NCBI GenBank assembly: GCA_965657505.1
Contig: CBFHON010000001.1
Span: 186,001 to 250,000, forward strand
DNA from: TMED109 sp002171375
Lineage (GTDB): Bacteria > Pseudomonadota > Alphaproteobacteria > TMED109
Direction: 5' to 3'
DNA: 64,000 nt
The notes under the pieces: model-generated
The model's input: only the letters and a program-made list of their open reading frames with translations
Databases searched by the model: none
Told to the model about the DNA's origin: nothing
Shown here: positions 46,614 through 55,013 of the stretch, one piece after another
Position numbering within the stretch: position 1 is the stretch's first letter
Layout: every line of letters begins with the position of its first letter
Translations under genes and position numbers: made by a program

Positions 46614-46691
46614 ATGGTTTCATTTCCTTATTTTTAATACACAAGATTATAATATTATTATATGAAAGAGAAATACATTCAAATATTAAAT

Positions 46692-48647
46692 TTAATCTAC
46701 AAAATTAATTTCGTTTGCTTGAGATTTTTCTTTTATAAATTGAAGTCTTTTCTCAGGGTTTTTACCCATAACATTATCAACAAATATAGCAGTCTCTGGA
46801 ATAATATTTCTTGAGAGATTAACTCTTAATAAGGTTCTATTATTAATATCCATTGTAGTTTCTTTTAATTGTTTCGCTGGCATTTCTCCCAAGCCTTTAA
46901 ATCTACTAACATCAATTTTACTATTTACCCTAAAATTATCTTTTATAATTTTATCTTTATGATCATCTGTCATAGCATAGAATGTTATATCTTTTTGAGT
47001 AATTCTATATAGTGGAGGTTGAGCAAGATATAATTTACCCGCTTCTACAAGACCTAACATTTCTTGAAAGAAGAAAGTTAATAATAAAGATGTGATATGA
47101 GCTCCATCAACATCAGCATCTGTCATAATTATAATTTTATCATACCTTAAATTATCAATATTAAATTTATCTCTTGTTCCACAATTAAGAGTTTTCTTTA
47201 AATCACTGAGTTCTTTATTTTGCTCCATTTTATCAACAGTAGAAGAAGCAACATTAAGAATTTTTCCTCTAAGAGCTAATATTGCTTGAAATTGTCTATT
47301 ACGTGCTTGTTTCGCTGAACCTCCAGCAGAATCACCTTCAACTATAAATAACTCTGAGCCCTCAGTAACTTTTTGTGAACAATCTGCTAATTTACCTGGT
47401 AAATATATTTTCTTAATTAAATTATTTTTTTTTAAATCTTTTTCTTTTTTTCTTCTTATTCTTTCATCAGAGCGATTTATAGTTTCATTTAATAGATACT
47501 TAGCTATTTCTATATTATTATTTAACCATACTTCAAAGTGGTCATTTAATGAATTTTCAATGGACTTTTGAGTTTTTGGAGATGAAAGTTTTTCTTTAGT
47601 TTGCCCCTGAAATTGAGGGTTTTTTATAAAAATAGATATTATTCCAAAAGCTCTACCTAATAGATCTTCAGATGAAATTTTTGAAGCTTTTTTTATATTA
47701 TTTATTTCTCCAAATGATCTCATAGCTTTTGTTAAAGCTACTTTAAAACCATTTTCATGACTACCTCCTTCGTGAGTAGGAATAGTATTACAGAAACTTA
47801 ATAAGTTTGATTCTAATTGTATTGGCCAACAGATAGACCATTCTATCATTTCTTCTTCTGAGTCTAAAAAAGTCTTTCCTGAAAAAATTTCATTTATTAG
47901 TAATGGACCATCATTTAGTTTATTAATTAAGAAATCTTTAATTCCATTAGGAAAATTATATGTTATTTTTTCATTATTTATAGAGTCATCCGCATCTAAT
48001 TCCCAATTAATTGTAATACCTTTAAACAAATAGGCTTTAGATTCTGCCATTTGTTTCAAAATCTTTGCATCAAAGTTAACATCATTTCCAAATATTTCTT
48101 TATCGGGAATAAATTCGATATAAGTACCTTTTTTACTACTCTCTTTGATTTTTTTAATTTTTGTTTTTGGCATACCTTTTGAAAATTCTTGTCGCCATAA
48201 ATTTTTATCTCTATTTACTTCTACTATAAGTTCTTCTGATAGAGCATTTACAACAGATAAACCTACTCCATGTAAGCCGCCAGAGGTGTTATAAGCTTTA
48301 GAGTTGAACTTGCCTCCAGAATGAAGTGTAGTACATATCACTTCCAATGTAGATAAATTAGGCCTTTTAGGATGGTTATCTACAGGAATACCTCTCCCAT
48401 TATCTGTTATACATAATGTATTATTACTTTTAAGTTTTATATTAATTGTTGATGCATGACCAGCGACGGCCTCATCCATAGAGTTATCTATAATTTCTGA
48501 AGCAAGATGATGTAATGCTTTCTTATCTGTACCTCCTATATACATTCCAGGACGCTGTCTAACAGGTTCTAACCCTTCTAATAATTCAATATCCTTAGCT
48601 TCATAGGAATCTTCTTTTTTTGGTTTTTTGTCAAACAGGTCTAGCAT
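46692..48647 (-). CDS. parE: DNA topoisomerase IV subunit B
   Basis: 651 residues. GHKL ATPase motifs 'EIIDNSMDEAVAGHA', 'DNGRGIPVD' and 'GGLHGVGLSVVNALS', then the TOPRIM domain 'EGDSAGGSAKQARNRQFQAI' and 'MTDADVDGAHI', ending 'RFKGLGEMPAKQL'. Length and the 'RNRQFQAILALRGKILNV' context match ParE rather than the longer GyrB. With ParC it decatenates daughter chromosomes. It is transcribed on its own, downstream of the glnA terminator. Confidence 0.93.
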   Translation of the reverse strand: MLDLFDKKPKKEDSYEAKDIELLEGLEPVRQRPGMYIGGTDKKALHHLASEIIDNSMDEAVAGHASTINIKLKSNNTLCITDNGRGIPVDNHPKRPNLSTLEVICTTLHSGGKFNSKAYNTSGGLHGVGLSVVNALSEELIVEVNRDKNLWRQEFSKGMPKTKIKKIKESSKKGTYIEFIPDKEIFGNDVNFDAKILKQMAESKAYLFKGITINWELDADDSINNEKITYNFPNGIKDFLINKLNDGPLLINEIFSGKTFLDSEEEMIEWSICWPIQLESNLLSFCNTIPTHEGGSHENGFKVALTKAMRSFGEINNIKKASKISSEDLLGRAFGIISIFIKNPQFQGQTKEKLSSPKTQKSIENSLNDHFEVWLNNNIEIAKYLLNETINRSDERIRRKKEKDLKKNNLIKKIYLPGKLADCSQKVTEGSELFIVEGDSAGGSAKQARNRQFQAILALRGKILNVASSTVDKMEQNKELSDLKKTLNCGTRDKFNIDNLRYDKIIIMTDADVDGAHITSLLLTFFFQEMLGLVEAGKLYLAQPPLYRITQKDITFYAMTDDHKDKIIKDNFRVNSKIDVSRFKGLGEMPAKQLKETTMDINNRTLLRVNLSRNIIPETAIFVDNVMGKNPEKRLQFIKEKSQANEINFVD

Positions 48648-48726
48648 GCATAAGATATAATAATTTAATTACTATCCATCAAGCAATATATTTAGTATTT
48701 CATATTATTTTTATAGCTATATATAG

Positions 48727-48761
48727 AAAAAAGGCCAGGTTAAGAAGACCTAGCCTTTTTT
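48727..48761 (-). terminator. Intrinsic terminator after glnA
   Basis: Inverted repeat of 14 bp, 48727-48740 and 48748-48761, with one G-T type mismatch and a 7-base loop. On the minus strand the stem GGCTAGGT / ACCTGGCC is followed by six T residues. It starts about 10 bp beyond the glnA stop. The A and T tracts on both sides make it potentially bidirectional. It is the strongest terminator seen in the window. Confidence 0.9.
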
Positions 48762-48771
48762 AATATATTTT

Positions 48772-50202
48772 TTATACTGAGTAGTACATATCAAATTCAA
48801 CTGGATGAGGAGTATAATCTACTCTGTGAGCTTCCTCTCTTTTTAACTCAATATATCCATCAATTTGATCGTTAGTAAATACATCACCAGCTGTTAAAAA
48901 TGCTCTATCTTTATCTAGTGCATCTAATGCTTCATTTAGACTAGCGGCAACGGTAGGAACTTTAGATAATTCCCTAGGTGTCAAATCATATAAATTTTTA
49001 TCCATTGGCTCACCCGGATGAATCTTATTTTTTATTCCGTCCATTCCAGCCATTAGCATAGAAGAGAAAGCTAAATATGGATTAGCAGTAGGATCAGGAA
49101 ATCTAACTTCGACTCTTTTTGCATTTTTACTAGTAGCATAAGGAATTCTACATGACGCAGATCTATTTCTTCCTGAATATGCTAGTAAAACTGGAGCTTC
49201 AAAACCAGGTACTAATCTTTTATATGAATTAGTACTTGCGTTTGTGAAAGCATTTAATGCTTTTGCATGTTTAATAATACCACCTATATAATATAAGCAA
49301 GTATCACTTAACCCAGCATATTCTTTTCCAGCAAATACAGGAGTTTTTCCTTTCCATATAGATTGATGACAATGCATACCAGAACCATTATCATCTACTA
49401 TAGGTTTAGGCATAAAAGTTGCAGTTTTTCCATATGAGTGAGCCACCATATGAACACAATATTTATACATTTGAATCCAGTCAGCTGCTTTTATCATAGG
49501 GCCAAATTTAAAACCTAATTCATTTTGTGAAGGAGCTACCTCATGATGATGTTTTTCCATAGGAAGTCCCATTTCCATCATTGAAGTAACCATTTCAGCT
49601 CTTATATCTGTCATAGAATCTACAGGTGGAACAGGAAAATAACCTCCTTTTACAGAAGGTCTATGGCCAACATTACCGCCATCAAAATCTGCATTAGAAT
49701 TATATGGACCTTCTTCTGAATCAATTTGATAACCAGTATTATTCATAGAAACATTCCATTTAACATCATCAAAAACAAAAAATTCAGCTTCAGGGCCAAA
49801 ATAAACTGTATCACCTACGCCTGAGGCTTTAACATATTCTTCAGCTCTTACGGCCGTAGATCTTGGGTCTCTATCGTATCTTTTTCCAGTACTAGGTTCA
49901 ATTATATCACAAAAAAGTATTAAGCTAGGTTGCGCTGTAAATGGATCTATTACTGCACTATCAAAATCAGGTTGTAAAATCATGTCTGATTCATTTATAG
50001 CTTTCCATCCAGCTATAGAAGAACCATCAAACATAATTCCTTCTTTCAATACATCCTCATCCAAAGAGCTAACAGTTTGTGCTGTATGTTGCCATTTACC
50101 TCTTGGATCAGTAAATCTAAAATCTACAAAAGCGATATCTTTATCTGATATCATTTTCATAATTGATTTAGCTGTATTTTTACTCTGATTTTTTTTAGCC
50201 AT
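48772..50202 (-). CDS. glnA: Glutamine synthetase, type I
   Basis: 476 residues. Landmarks are 'DFRFTDPRGKWQH', 'MFDGSSIAGWK', 'FGPEAEFFVFD', 'MEKHHHEVAPSQNELG', 'GMHCHQSIWKG' and 'VRFPDPTANPYL'. The adenylylation site tyrosine is kept in 'NLYDLTPRE', so activity is probably controlled by GlnE and PII. It makes glutamine from glutamate and ammonia. It is co-transcribed with glnB (32-bp gap, no internal promoter obvious) and ends at a strong terminator. Confidence 0.98.
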   Translation of the reverse strand: MAKKNQSKNTAKSIMKMISDKDIAFVDFRFTDPRGKWQHTAQTVSSLDEDVLKEGIMFDGSSIAGWKAINESDMILQPDFDSAVIDPFTAQPSLILFCDIIEPSTGKRYDRDPRSTAVRAEEYVKASGVGDTVYFGPEAEFFVFDDVKWNVSMNNTGYQIDSEEGPYNSNADFDGGNVGHRPSVKGGYFPVPPVDSMTDIRAEMVTSMMEMGLPMEKHHHEVAPSQNELGFKFGPMIKAADWIQMYKYCVHMVAHSYGKTATFMPKPIVDDNGSGMHCHQSIWKGKTPVFAGKEYAGLSDTCLYYIGGIIKHAKALNAFTNASTNSYKRLVPGFEAPVLLAYSGRNRSASCRIPYATSKNAKRVEVRFPDPTANPYLAFSSMLMAGMDGIKNKIHPGEPMDKNLYDLTPRELSKVPTVAASLNEALDALDKDRAFLTAGDVFTNDQIDGYIELKREEAHRVDYTPHPVEFDMYYSV

Positions 50203-50234
50203 TTTTATTTATTCCCTATTATATATTTTGTTGC

Positions 50235-50573
50235 TTATACAGCAGCATCACCAGTTTCACCGGTTCTAATTCTTACTGCTTGTTCTACATTAGTAACAAA
50301 AATCTTACCATCACCGATTCTACCAGTATGAGCTGATTTTTGAATAGCTTCTATAGCTTGCTCTAATAAATTGTCTGCAATTATAATATCAATTTTAAGT
50401 TTTGGTAAAAAGTCAACTACGTATTCAGCACCTCGGTAAAGTTCTGTATGGCCTTTTTGACGTCCAAAACCTTTTGCTTCAGTAACCGTAATACCATCAA
50501 CGCCTGCTTCTTGAAGTGCGTCTTTCACTTCATCTAATTTAAATGGTTTTATAATAGCTTCAATTTTTTTCAT
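50235..50573 (-). CDS. glnB: Nitrogen regulatory protein PII
   Basis: 112 residues, standard PII size. 'VTEAKGFGRQKGHTELYRGAEY' is split by the T-loop, which holds the uridylylation Tyr51 ('YRGAEYVVDFLPK'), and the C-terminal 'RIGDGKIFVTNVEQAVRIRTGE' region is the C-loop signature. It senses 2-oxoglutarate, ATP and glutamine state and controls GlnE and nitrogen regulators. A GAGGAG ribosome site lies 8 bp before the ATG. A sigma-54-type promoter is about 40-57 bp upstream, and glnA follows. Confidence 0.98.
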   Translation of the reverse strand: MKKIEAIIKPFKLDEVKDALQEAGVDGITVTEAKGFGRQKGHTELYRGAEYVVDFLPKLKIDIIIADNLLEQAIEAIQKSAHTGRIGDGKIFVTNVEQAVRIRTGETGDAAV

Positions 50574-50613
50574 TTTTAACTCCTCAAAGATTAATTATTA
50601 TAATATTAATATA

Positions 50614-50630
50614 AGCATGTTTCGTGCCAA
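50614..50630 (-). promoter_or_regulatory. Sigma-54 (-24/-12) promoter of glnB-glnA
   Basis: On the minus strand the sequence TTGGCACGAAACATGCT matches the RpoN consensus TGGCACG-N4-TTGCW with one mismatch. The invariant GG (50628-50627) and GC (50616-50615) are exactly 10 bp apart. Transcription would start near 50603, giving a leader of about 30 nt that contains the GAGGAG ribosome site. Position in front of glnB fits nitrogen control through an NtrC-type activator. The presence of rpoN and ntrC in this genome cannot be checked from the window. Confidence 0.75.
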
Positions 50631-50700
50631 CTTTAATATATTGAAAAATCTTAAAAAAATTAATTTATATTAACATATAATTTTAAATATGTCGCAAAAA

Positions 50701-50716
50701 TAATCACATGTGATTA
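50701..50716. promoter_or_regulatory. 16-bp perfect palindrome, possible activator/operator site
   Basis: TAATCACATGTGATTA is a perfect 16-bp palindrome. It lies about 80 bp upstream of the glnB sigma-54 -24 element and about 100 bp before tRNA-His on the other side. The distance fits an enhancer site for a sigma-54 activator, but the sequence does not have the spacing of the classic NtrC GCAC-N7-GTGC site. The regulator is unknown. Confidence 0.45.
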
Positions 50717-50761
50717 AAATTTAAACATTTTAGTTATGAATAATAAAATAAAATATTATAT

Positions 50762-50790
50762 TTGTTTCTTTTTTTATATATTTTTAGTAT
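50762..50790 (+). promoter_or_regulatory. Probable sigma-70 promoter of tRNA-His
   Basis: TTGTTT (50762-50767) and TAGTAT (50785-50790) with a 17-bp spacer lie about 19 bp before the tRNA. Spacing is ideal and the position is right for a stable RNA gene, but both elements are imperfect and the DNA is very AT-rich. Confidence 0.4.
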
Positions 50791-50808
50791 TAAATCCATA
50801 AATAATAT

Positions 50809-50886
50809 GGCGGGTGTAGCTCAGTTGGTTAGAGCACCGGTTTGTGGTACCGGGGGTCGCGGGTTCAAGTCTCGTCACTCGCCCCA
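50809..50886 (+). tRNA. tRNA-His (GTG anticodon)
   Basis: A full cloverleaf can be drawn: acceptor GCGGGTG (50810-50816) with CACTCGC (50876-50882), D-arm GCTC/GAGC, anticodon stem CCGGT/ACCGG around loop TTGTGGT (anticodon GTG), variable loop, T-arm with TTCAAGT, and encoded CCA (50884-50886). G at 50809 pairs with discriminator C73 (50883), the classic G-1:C73 identity of bacterial tRNA-His. The last 22 bases overlap, antisense, the 3' end of the thioesterase gene. Confidence 0.95.
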
Positions 50887-51299
50887 TAAATATTTTGTAA
50901 TTTTGTAATTACAGCACTAGAAATTTTATAAGACTTAGATTCTTTAATATTTGCGTATGCAAGTACACTAATTGCTGTTGCTTTGCATAACTTATTTACA
51001 AATATAGCTTGGTTAAATTCTATTGAGCTATTTCCAATTCTACTAATGTAAGATCCTATTTCTATTTTACTAGGATAGAAAATTTGGGATATATAATTAA
51101 TATTAAAATTAACAATTACAAAACCGTATTTCTCAGTTTCTAAATCTCTTATAATATTAACTCTAGCGCTCTCAAAATATCTTGAGATCGAGACATTATT
51201 AACATGATTATATCCATCAGTATCACCCCATCTTACGTTTTCGTAAAATATATTTTTATATAAACTTAGATTTTTAGGAATATATCTACTACTTTTCAT
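50865..51299 (-). CDS. Hotdog-fold acyl-CoA thioesterase-like protein (4HBT family)
   Basis: 144 residues. The 4HBT/FadM-like pattern is visible: 'VRWGDTDGYNHVNNVSISRYFE' region with the catalytic-type Asp27 and 'HVNN', and the central strand 'VVNFNINYISQIFYPSKIEI'. It probably hydrolyses an acyl-CoA or acyl-ACP. The reading frame continues into the T-arm and acceptor of tRNA-His on the opposite strand, and the last seven or so codons plus stop lie there. It starts 8 bp after the MFS exporter gene on the same strand, so the two are likely co-transcribed. Substrate unknown. Confidence 0.8.
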   Translation of the reverse strand: MKSSRYIPKNLSLYKNIFYENVRWGDTDGYNHVNNVSISRYFESARVNIIRDLETEKYGFVIVNFNINYISQIFYPSKIEIGSYISRIGNSSIEFNQAIFVNKLCKATAISVLAYANIKESKSYKISSAVITKLQNIYGASDET

Positions 51300-51307
51300 T
51301 TTTTACC

Positions 51308-52795
51308 TCATTTATTTTTAAATAATAGGAAGAAAGGAAAAAATAGCAACGGCAAATAAGTTAATAAAACCATTATATTAATAAATGATATTAAATGTGA
51401 CTCTTCGGTAATTAAATTCAAATAGAGGTTTGTATCATTGGAAGTTAAAGGATATATATTATAACTATTTAATAATCCTTCATTTTTGTTATATGTATCT
51501 ATAACTCTATAACTTAATTCTGACATATTTATTTTATTAAATCTATCCATTAAAATTACTATAATTGCTATAGCTACTGCTGAACCAGCATTTCTAATAA
51601 ATTGATATAGACTTGCTCCATGATCTCTAAATTGTGGAGGTAGTGTTACATAAGTAATGGTTGCTAATGCAGGGTAAAACAATCCTATTCCAATTCCTCT
51701 AATAATTCCATTAACCATCATCATTTGCATAGTCACTTCTGTATTCCACGCAGTCATATAAAATTGGCCAATCATATAAATAAATAAACCAACAATCATA
51801 ATTGTTTTAAAATAACCAAATGATAATATTCTTGACGCAATAAGAGTACCTGTCATTCCTCCAATTCCGCTAGTAGTTAATATTATCCCAATTTTATCAA
51901 TTGGATAACCACCTAGATTTGATAGAAAGTCTGGCATAAGAATAAATGGAGGTACTAAGAGTAAACCAAATAAAAATATGAATATTAATCCACCTATATA
52001 ATTACTGTCTTTAAAAAGTTCTTTAGGAAAAAGAGTTTTACTCTTAATAAAATATTGTAAAAGAAACATAAATATAAATAAAATAGATGCTATAGTTAAA
52101 TTAGTAATTAAATTTGAAGCGAACCAATCTAATATTTGTCCTCTATCAAGAACAATTTGTAAGCATGATGCACCTAATGCTAAAAATATAAAGCTTAAAA
52201 AGGCAAATTTAATATCTTTATTAATCTCATTATTATTTAAGCAAAAATAAGATCCAATAAAAGCTATAATTCCAATAGGCACATTTATTAAAAATACCCA
52301 TCTCCAGTTATAATATTCTGTAAAATATCCTCCTAATGTGGGACCAATTAAAGGACCAATCAATAAACCTAGTGTCCACCATGAAAGAGCCTTACCCCGC
52401 TCTTTTTCAGGAAATGCATCAATAATAATAGACTGACTTGAAGCTACTAATGGTGCGCTAAAAGCTCCTTGTAATGTTCTGAAAATTAATAACTGATCTA
52501 AATTTTGAGATAAGCCTGATAAAGCAGAAAAGAAAGAAAAGCCAAATATACCTATTAAGTATATTTTTTTTCTTCCTATTTTTTCTGATAAATAACCCAA
52601 AAGAGGAATACATATTGCAGTTGATATCGAATAGACAGTAATTACCCAAGCAATTTCAATTTTACTTGCTGAAAAGTATCCAAGCATTTTGGGAAGTGCA
52701 ACTGAAATACACGCCAAGTCAACAGTTACTAATGCCGTAGCAACGCAAGCAAAAAATAATATATAATTTTTATTACCTTTAAATTTATAAAACAT
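51308..52795 (-). CDS. DHA2-family (EmrB/QacA-like) MFS multidrug transporter
   Basis: 495 residues with about 14 hydrophobic segments, the DHA2 topology. Motif A-like 'GYLSEKIGRKKIYLIG' follows TM2, 'RTLQGAFSAPLVASSQSII' is motif B with the conserved Arg, and 'GLLIGPLIGPTLGGYFTE' is the antiporter motif C, ending 'NWRWVFLINVPIGI'. It is a proton-driven exporter of the inner membrane. No EmrA-type partner is encoded beside it, although a thioesterase gene follows by 8 bp. Substrate unknown. Confidence 0.9.
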   Translation of the reverse strand: MFYKFKGNKNYILFFACVATALVTVDLACISVALPKMLGYFSASKIEIAWVITVYSISTAICIPLLGYLSEKIGRKKIYLIGIFGFSFFSALSGLSQNLDQLLIFRTLQGAFSAPLVASSQSIIIDAFPEKERGKALSWWTLGLLIGPLIGPTLGGYFTEYYNWRWVFLINVPIGIIAFIGSYFCLNNNEINKDIKFAFLSFIFLALGASCLQIVLDRGQILDWFASNLITNLTIASILFIFMFLLQYFIKSKTLFPKELFKDSNYIGGLIFIFLFGLLLVPPFILMPDFLSNLGGYPIDKIGIILTTSGIGGMTGTLIASRILSFGYFKTIMIVGLFIYMIGQFYMTAWNTEVTMQMMMVNGIIRGIGIGLFYPALATITYVTLPPQFRDHGASLYQFIRNAGSAVAIAIIVILMDRFNKINMSELSYRVIDTYNKNEGLLNSYNIYPLTSNDTNLYLNLITEESHLISFINIMVLLTYLPLLFFPFFLLFKNK

Positions 52796-52917
52796 TGATA
52801 TTACCGTTTTAGAATATAATTAACTTATATTTATAATTACTCTTTATATTCCTTAAAAATTATTTTATATAATGATTTTATTTAATATCAGCTATGTTTT
52901 AATATAGGAGTATAAAT

Positions 52918-53664
52918 GTGTATAAGTTATTATTCTCTATAAAAATTATTTCATATATTATTTTTATTTTTGCTTTATTTATAAAACTTTCATTATCTTC
53001 AGATAATACTTTAAAAGAAGCCAATATTCTTTTTGATAAGGGCGAATATTTAGAGTCAGTAAATTTAGCTTCTGAAAACTTATCTATTGAATCGTATATC
53101 TTTAGAGCACGTACGTTAGCAATTTACGGGCATTTTTTACTTGATGGTGAGGAGGCTCTTAAAGTATTTAAACAAGCAAAAGAATTAGCATTTTTAGCAC
53201 TAGATATAGATATTTTTGATGATAATGCACATGTAGAGGCTGCGCACACTATGGGTAGATATAGTCAGTTAATAGGGATAGTTAGTGCTTTAAAAGAAGG
53301 ATATGCAGAAAAAATATCATTTCACTTAGACGAAGCTATTAAAATTAATGCAAACAATGTTTCAGCACAAATATCTAAAGGAACATGGCATGCTGAAATA
53401 GTTGATAAAGCTGGTTTCATGGCAAATATCTTGTATGGGGCTACTTCAGATCAAGCAAGAGAGCATTATGAAAATGCGTTAAATTTAGATAAAGAAAATA
53501 TAGGATTTCTTTTTGAAATATCATACGGCTTATATTTATTAGACTCTAAAGAAGATAGAGTTAAAGCAAAAATATTATTATCAAAAGTTATAGAAGCAGA
53601 ACCAAAAAACCATTTAGATGAATTATATATTGAAAAAGCTAAAAACCTAATTAAAGAATTATAG
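52918..53664 (+). CDS. Exported TPR-like helical protein
   Basis: 248 residues. The start is GTG with AGGAG 7 bp upstream; an overlapping ATG two bases earlier is in a frame that closes after eight codons. The N-terminus is a signal peptide or anchor (about 1-27). The rest is helical with TPR-like repeats, e.g. 'EANILFDKGEYLESVNLA' and 'AREHYENALNLDKENIGFLF', and a final 'AKILLSKVIEAEPKNHLDELYI'. It probably acts as a periplasmic scaffold. No specific family recognised. Confidence 0.7.
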   Translation: MYKLLFSIKIISYIIFIFALFIKLSLSSDNTLKEANILFDKGEYLESVNLASENLSIESYIFRARTLAIYGHFLLDGEEALKVFKQAKELAFLALDIDIFDDNAHVEAAHTMGRYSQLIGIVSALKEGYAEKISFHLDEAIKINANNVSAQISKGTWHAEIVDKAGFMANILYGATSDQAREHYENALNLDKENIGFLFEISYGLYLLDSKEDRVKAKILLSKVIEAEPKNHLDELYIEKAKNLIKEL

Positions 53665-53674
53665 CTTTTAGAAT

Positions 53675-54895
53675 TTATCCATATCCTCTTGCATCAATTG
53701 CCCACGATTTAGAAACTTTATCTTTTTCAATTAAATAGCATTTATCATAAAGGTTAACTGTAGGGTCGCAATGTGAAGGTTGAATTATAATAACTTCTCC
53801 ATGTTTAAACTTTATTTTGCTACTTTTTGGTATTGTAATTTTACCGTGCTCATCTCCCATAAAAGTATACTTAGAATTTTCTGGAAAAGAACCCATAAGT
53901 TTAGGTAAATATTTAGAATCAGCTGATAAGGCTTTTAATCCTGCATCTATAATATAATTATAATCATCTAAAATGCTTATGATAGAAGAGGCTACAAATA
54001 ACCCTGATTTAAAAGGGTTTTTATTCGATTTATAAATATTTACATTATCGTATTCTACATCATTAAATACGTAACTGCCTGCTTGTAACTCTGTAAATAA
54101 TTTACTATCAGTATCAATATCATATGATCCTGTTCCTCCACCTGAGATTATTTCAGGTGATAAATTTTTATCTTTTAGTTTATTAATAATTTTATTTAAA
54201 TAATTGTGCCTAATAGTAGTTTCAATTTTTCTTTGATTATAATTATTAATATGCTGAATATCTCCTGCATATGCAGTTATACCTAAATAATTTAAATATT
54301 TATTTTTATTTATTAGAGATGCTAATTTAATAATCTCTTTTATAGTTTTAGCTCCAGTTCTTCTTATTTTATTGGTTCCTATTCCCATTATATCGCAATC
54401 CACTAAGACCTTAATCTTTATTTTGTTTTTAATAGCTATTTTCTCTAAAAATTTTAATCCATAACTACTATCTATTATTAACATTAAATTTTTAGAAAAT
54501 TTTATTAATTTACTAAGTCTTTTCTCGCTATTTAAATTAGTAATTGGTGTCGTTATTAAAATATTTTCAATATTCTTTCCAGACATTATTTCAGCTTCAT
54601 ACAGTGTGGCAACGCATATACCAATTGCTCCATTTTTTATCTGCATTTTAGCTATTTCTGAAGTTTTATGAGACTTGGTGTGGGGGCGTAAACTTATTTT
54701 GTTCTTCTTTGTATATTTAGACATTGTCTTGATATTATCTATCAAAGTAGACTTATCAATTAACAAAGCAGGTGTACTTATATTTATATTTTTATAATTT
54801 ATTGATAAGCCCTTATAATTATTTGGAACATTTTCATTAATAGTACTATTATTATTCATAATATTTATGCTATTCATATTACGTCTTTTACACAT
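53675..54895 (-). CDS. D-threonine aldolase / D-serine dehydratase-like PLP enzyme
   Basis: 406 residues, alanine-racemase-type barrel. The PLP lysine lies in 'LRPHTKSHKTSEIA', and 'ISGGGTGSYD' binds the cofactor phosphate. The C-terminal metal-binding signature 'QPSHCDPTVNLYD' keeps the His and Cys that hold the divalent ion in D-threonine aldolases, D-3-hydroxyaspartate aldolase and D-serine dehydratases. The first about 28 residues are poorly conserved, so translation may begin at the seventh codon (54877) or later. It would act on a D-beta-hydroxy amino acid; which one cannot be told from here. No clear operon partner. Confidence 0.8.
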   Translation of the reverse strand: MCKRRNMNSINIMNNNSTINENVPNNYKGLSINYKNINISTPALLIDKSTLIDNIKTMSKYTKKNKISLRPHTKSHKTSEIAKMQIKNGAIGICVATLYEAEIMSGKNIENILITTPITNLNSEKRLSKLIKFSKNLMLIIDSSYGLKFLEKIAIKNKIKIKVLVDCDIMGIGTNKIRRTGAKTIKEIIKLASLINKNKYLNYLGITAYAGDIQHINNYNQRKIETTIRHNYLNKIINKLKDKNLSPEIISGGGTGSYDIDTDSKLFTELQAGSYVFNDVEYDNVNIYKSNKNPFKSGLFVASSIISILDDYNYIIDAGLKALSADSKYLPKLMGSFPENSKYTFMGDEHGKITIPKSSKIKFKHGEVIIIQPSHCDPTVNLYDKCYLIEKDKVSKSWAIDARGYG

Positions 54896-55013
54896 TTGAA
54901 ATCATTCATTAACTTCATTAAATAAATAATAACATAAATAAATTTAAAAGTATTTGATTATAAATTACAAATGAGTCTAGGATAAATTTCAGTTATATTA
55001 TATGGGGGTATAA

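Noticed and set aside
50701..50716. Classic NtrC, CRP or FNR binding site
   Set aside because: Half-site sequence and spacing do not match GCAC-N7-GTGC, TGTGA-N6-TCACA or TTGAT-N4-ATCAA, so the palindrome was left unassigned.
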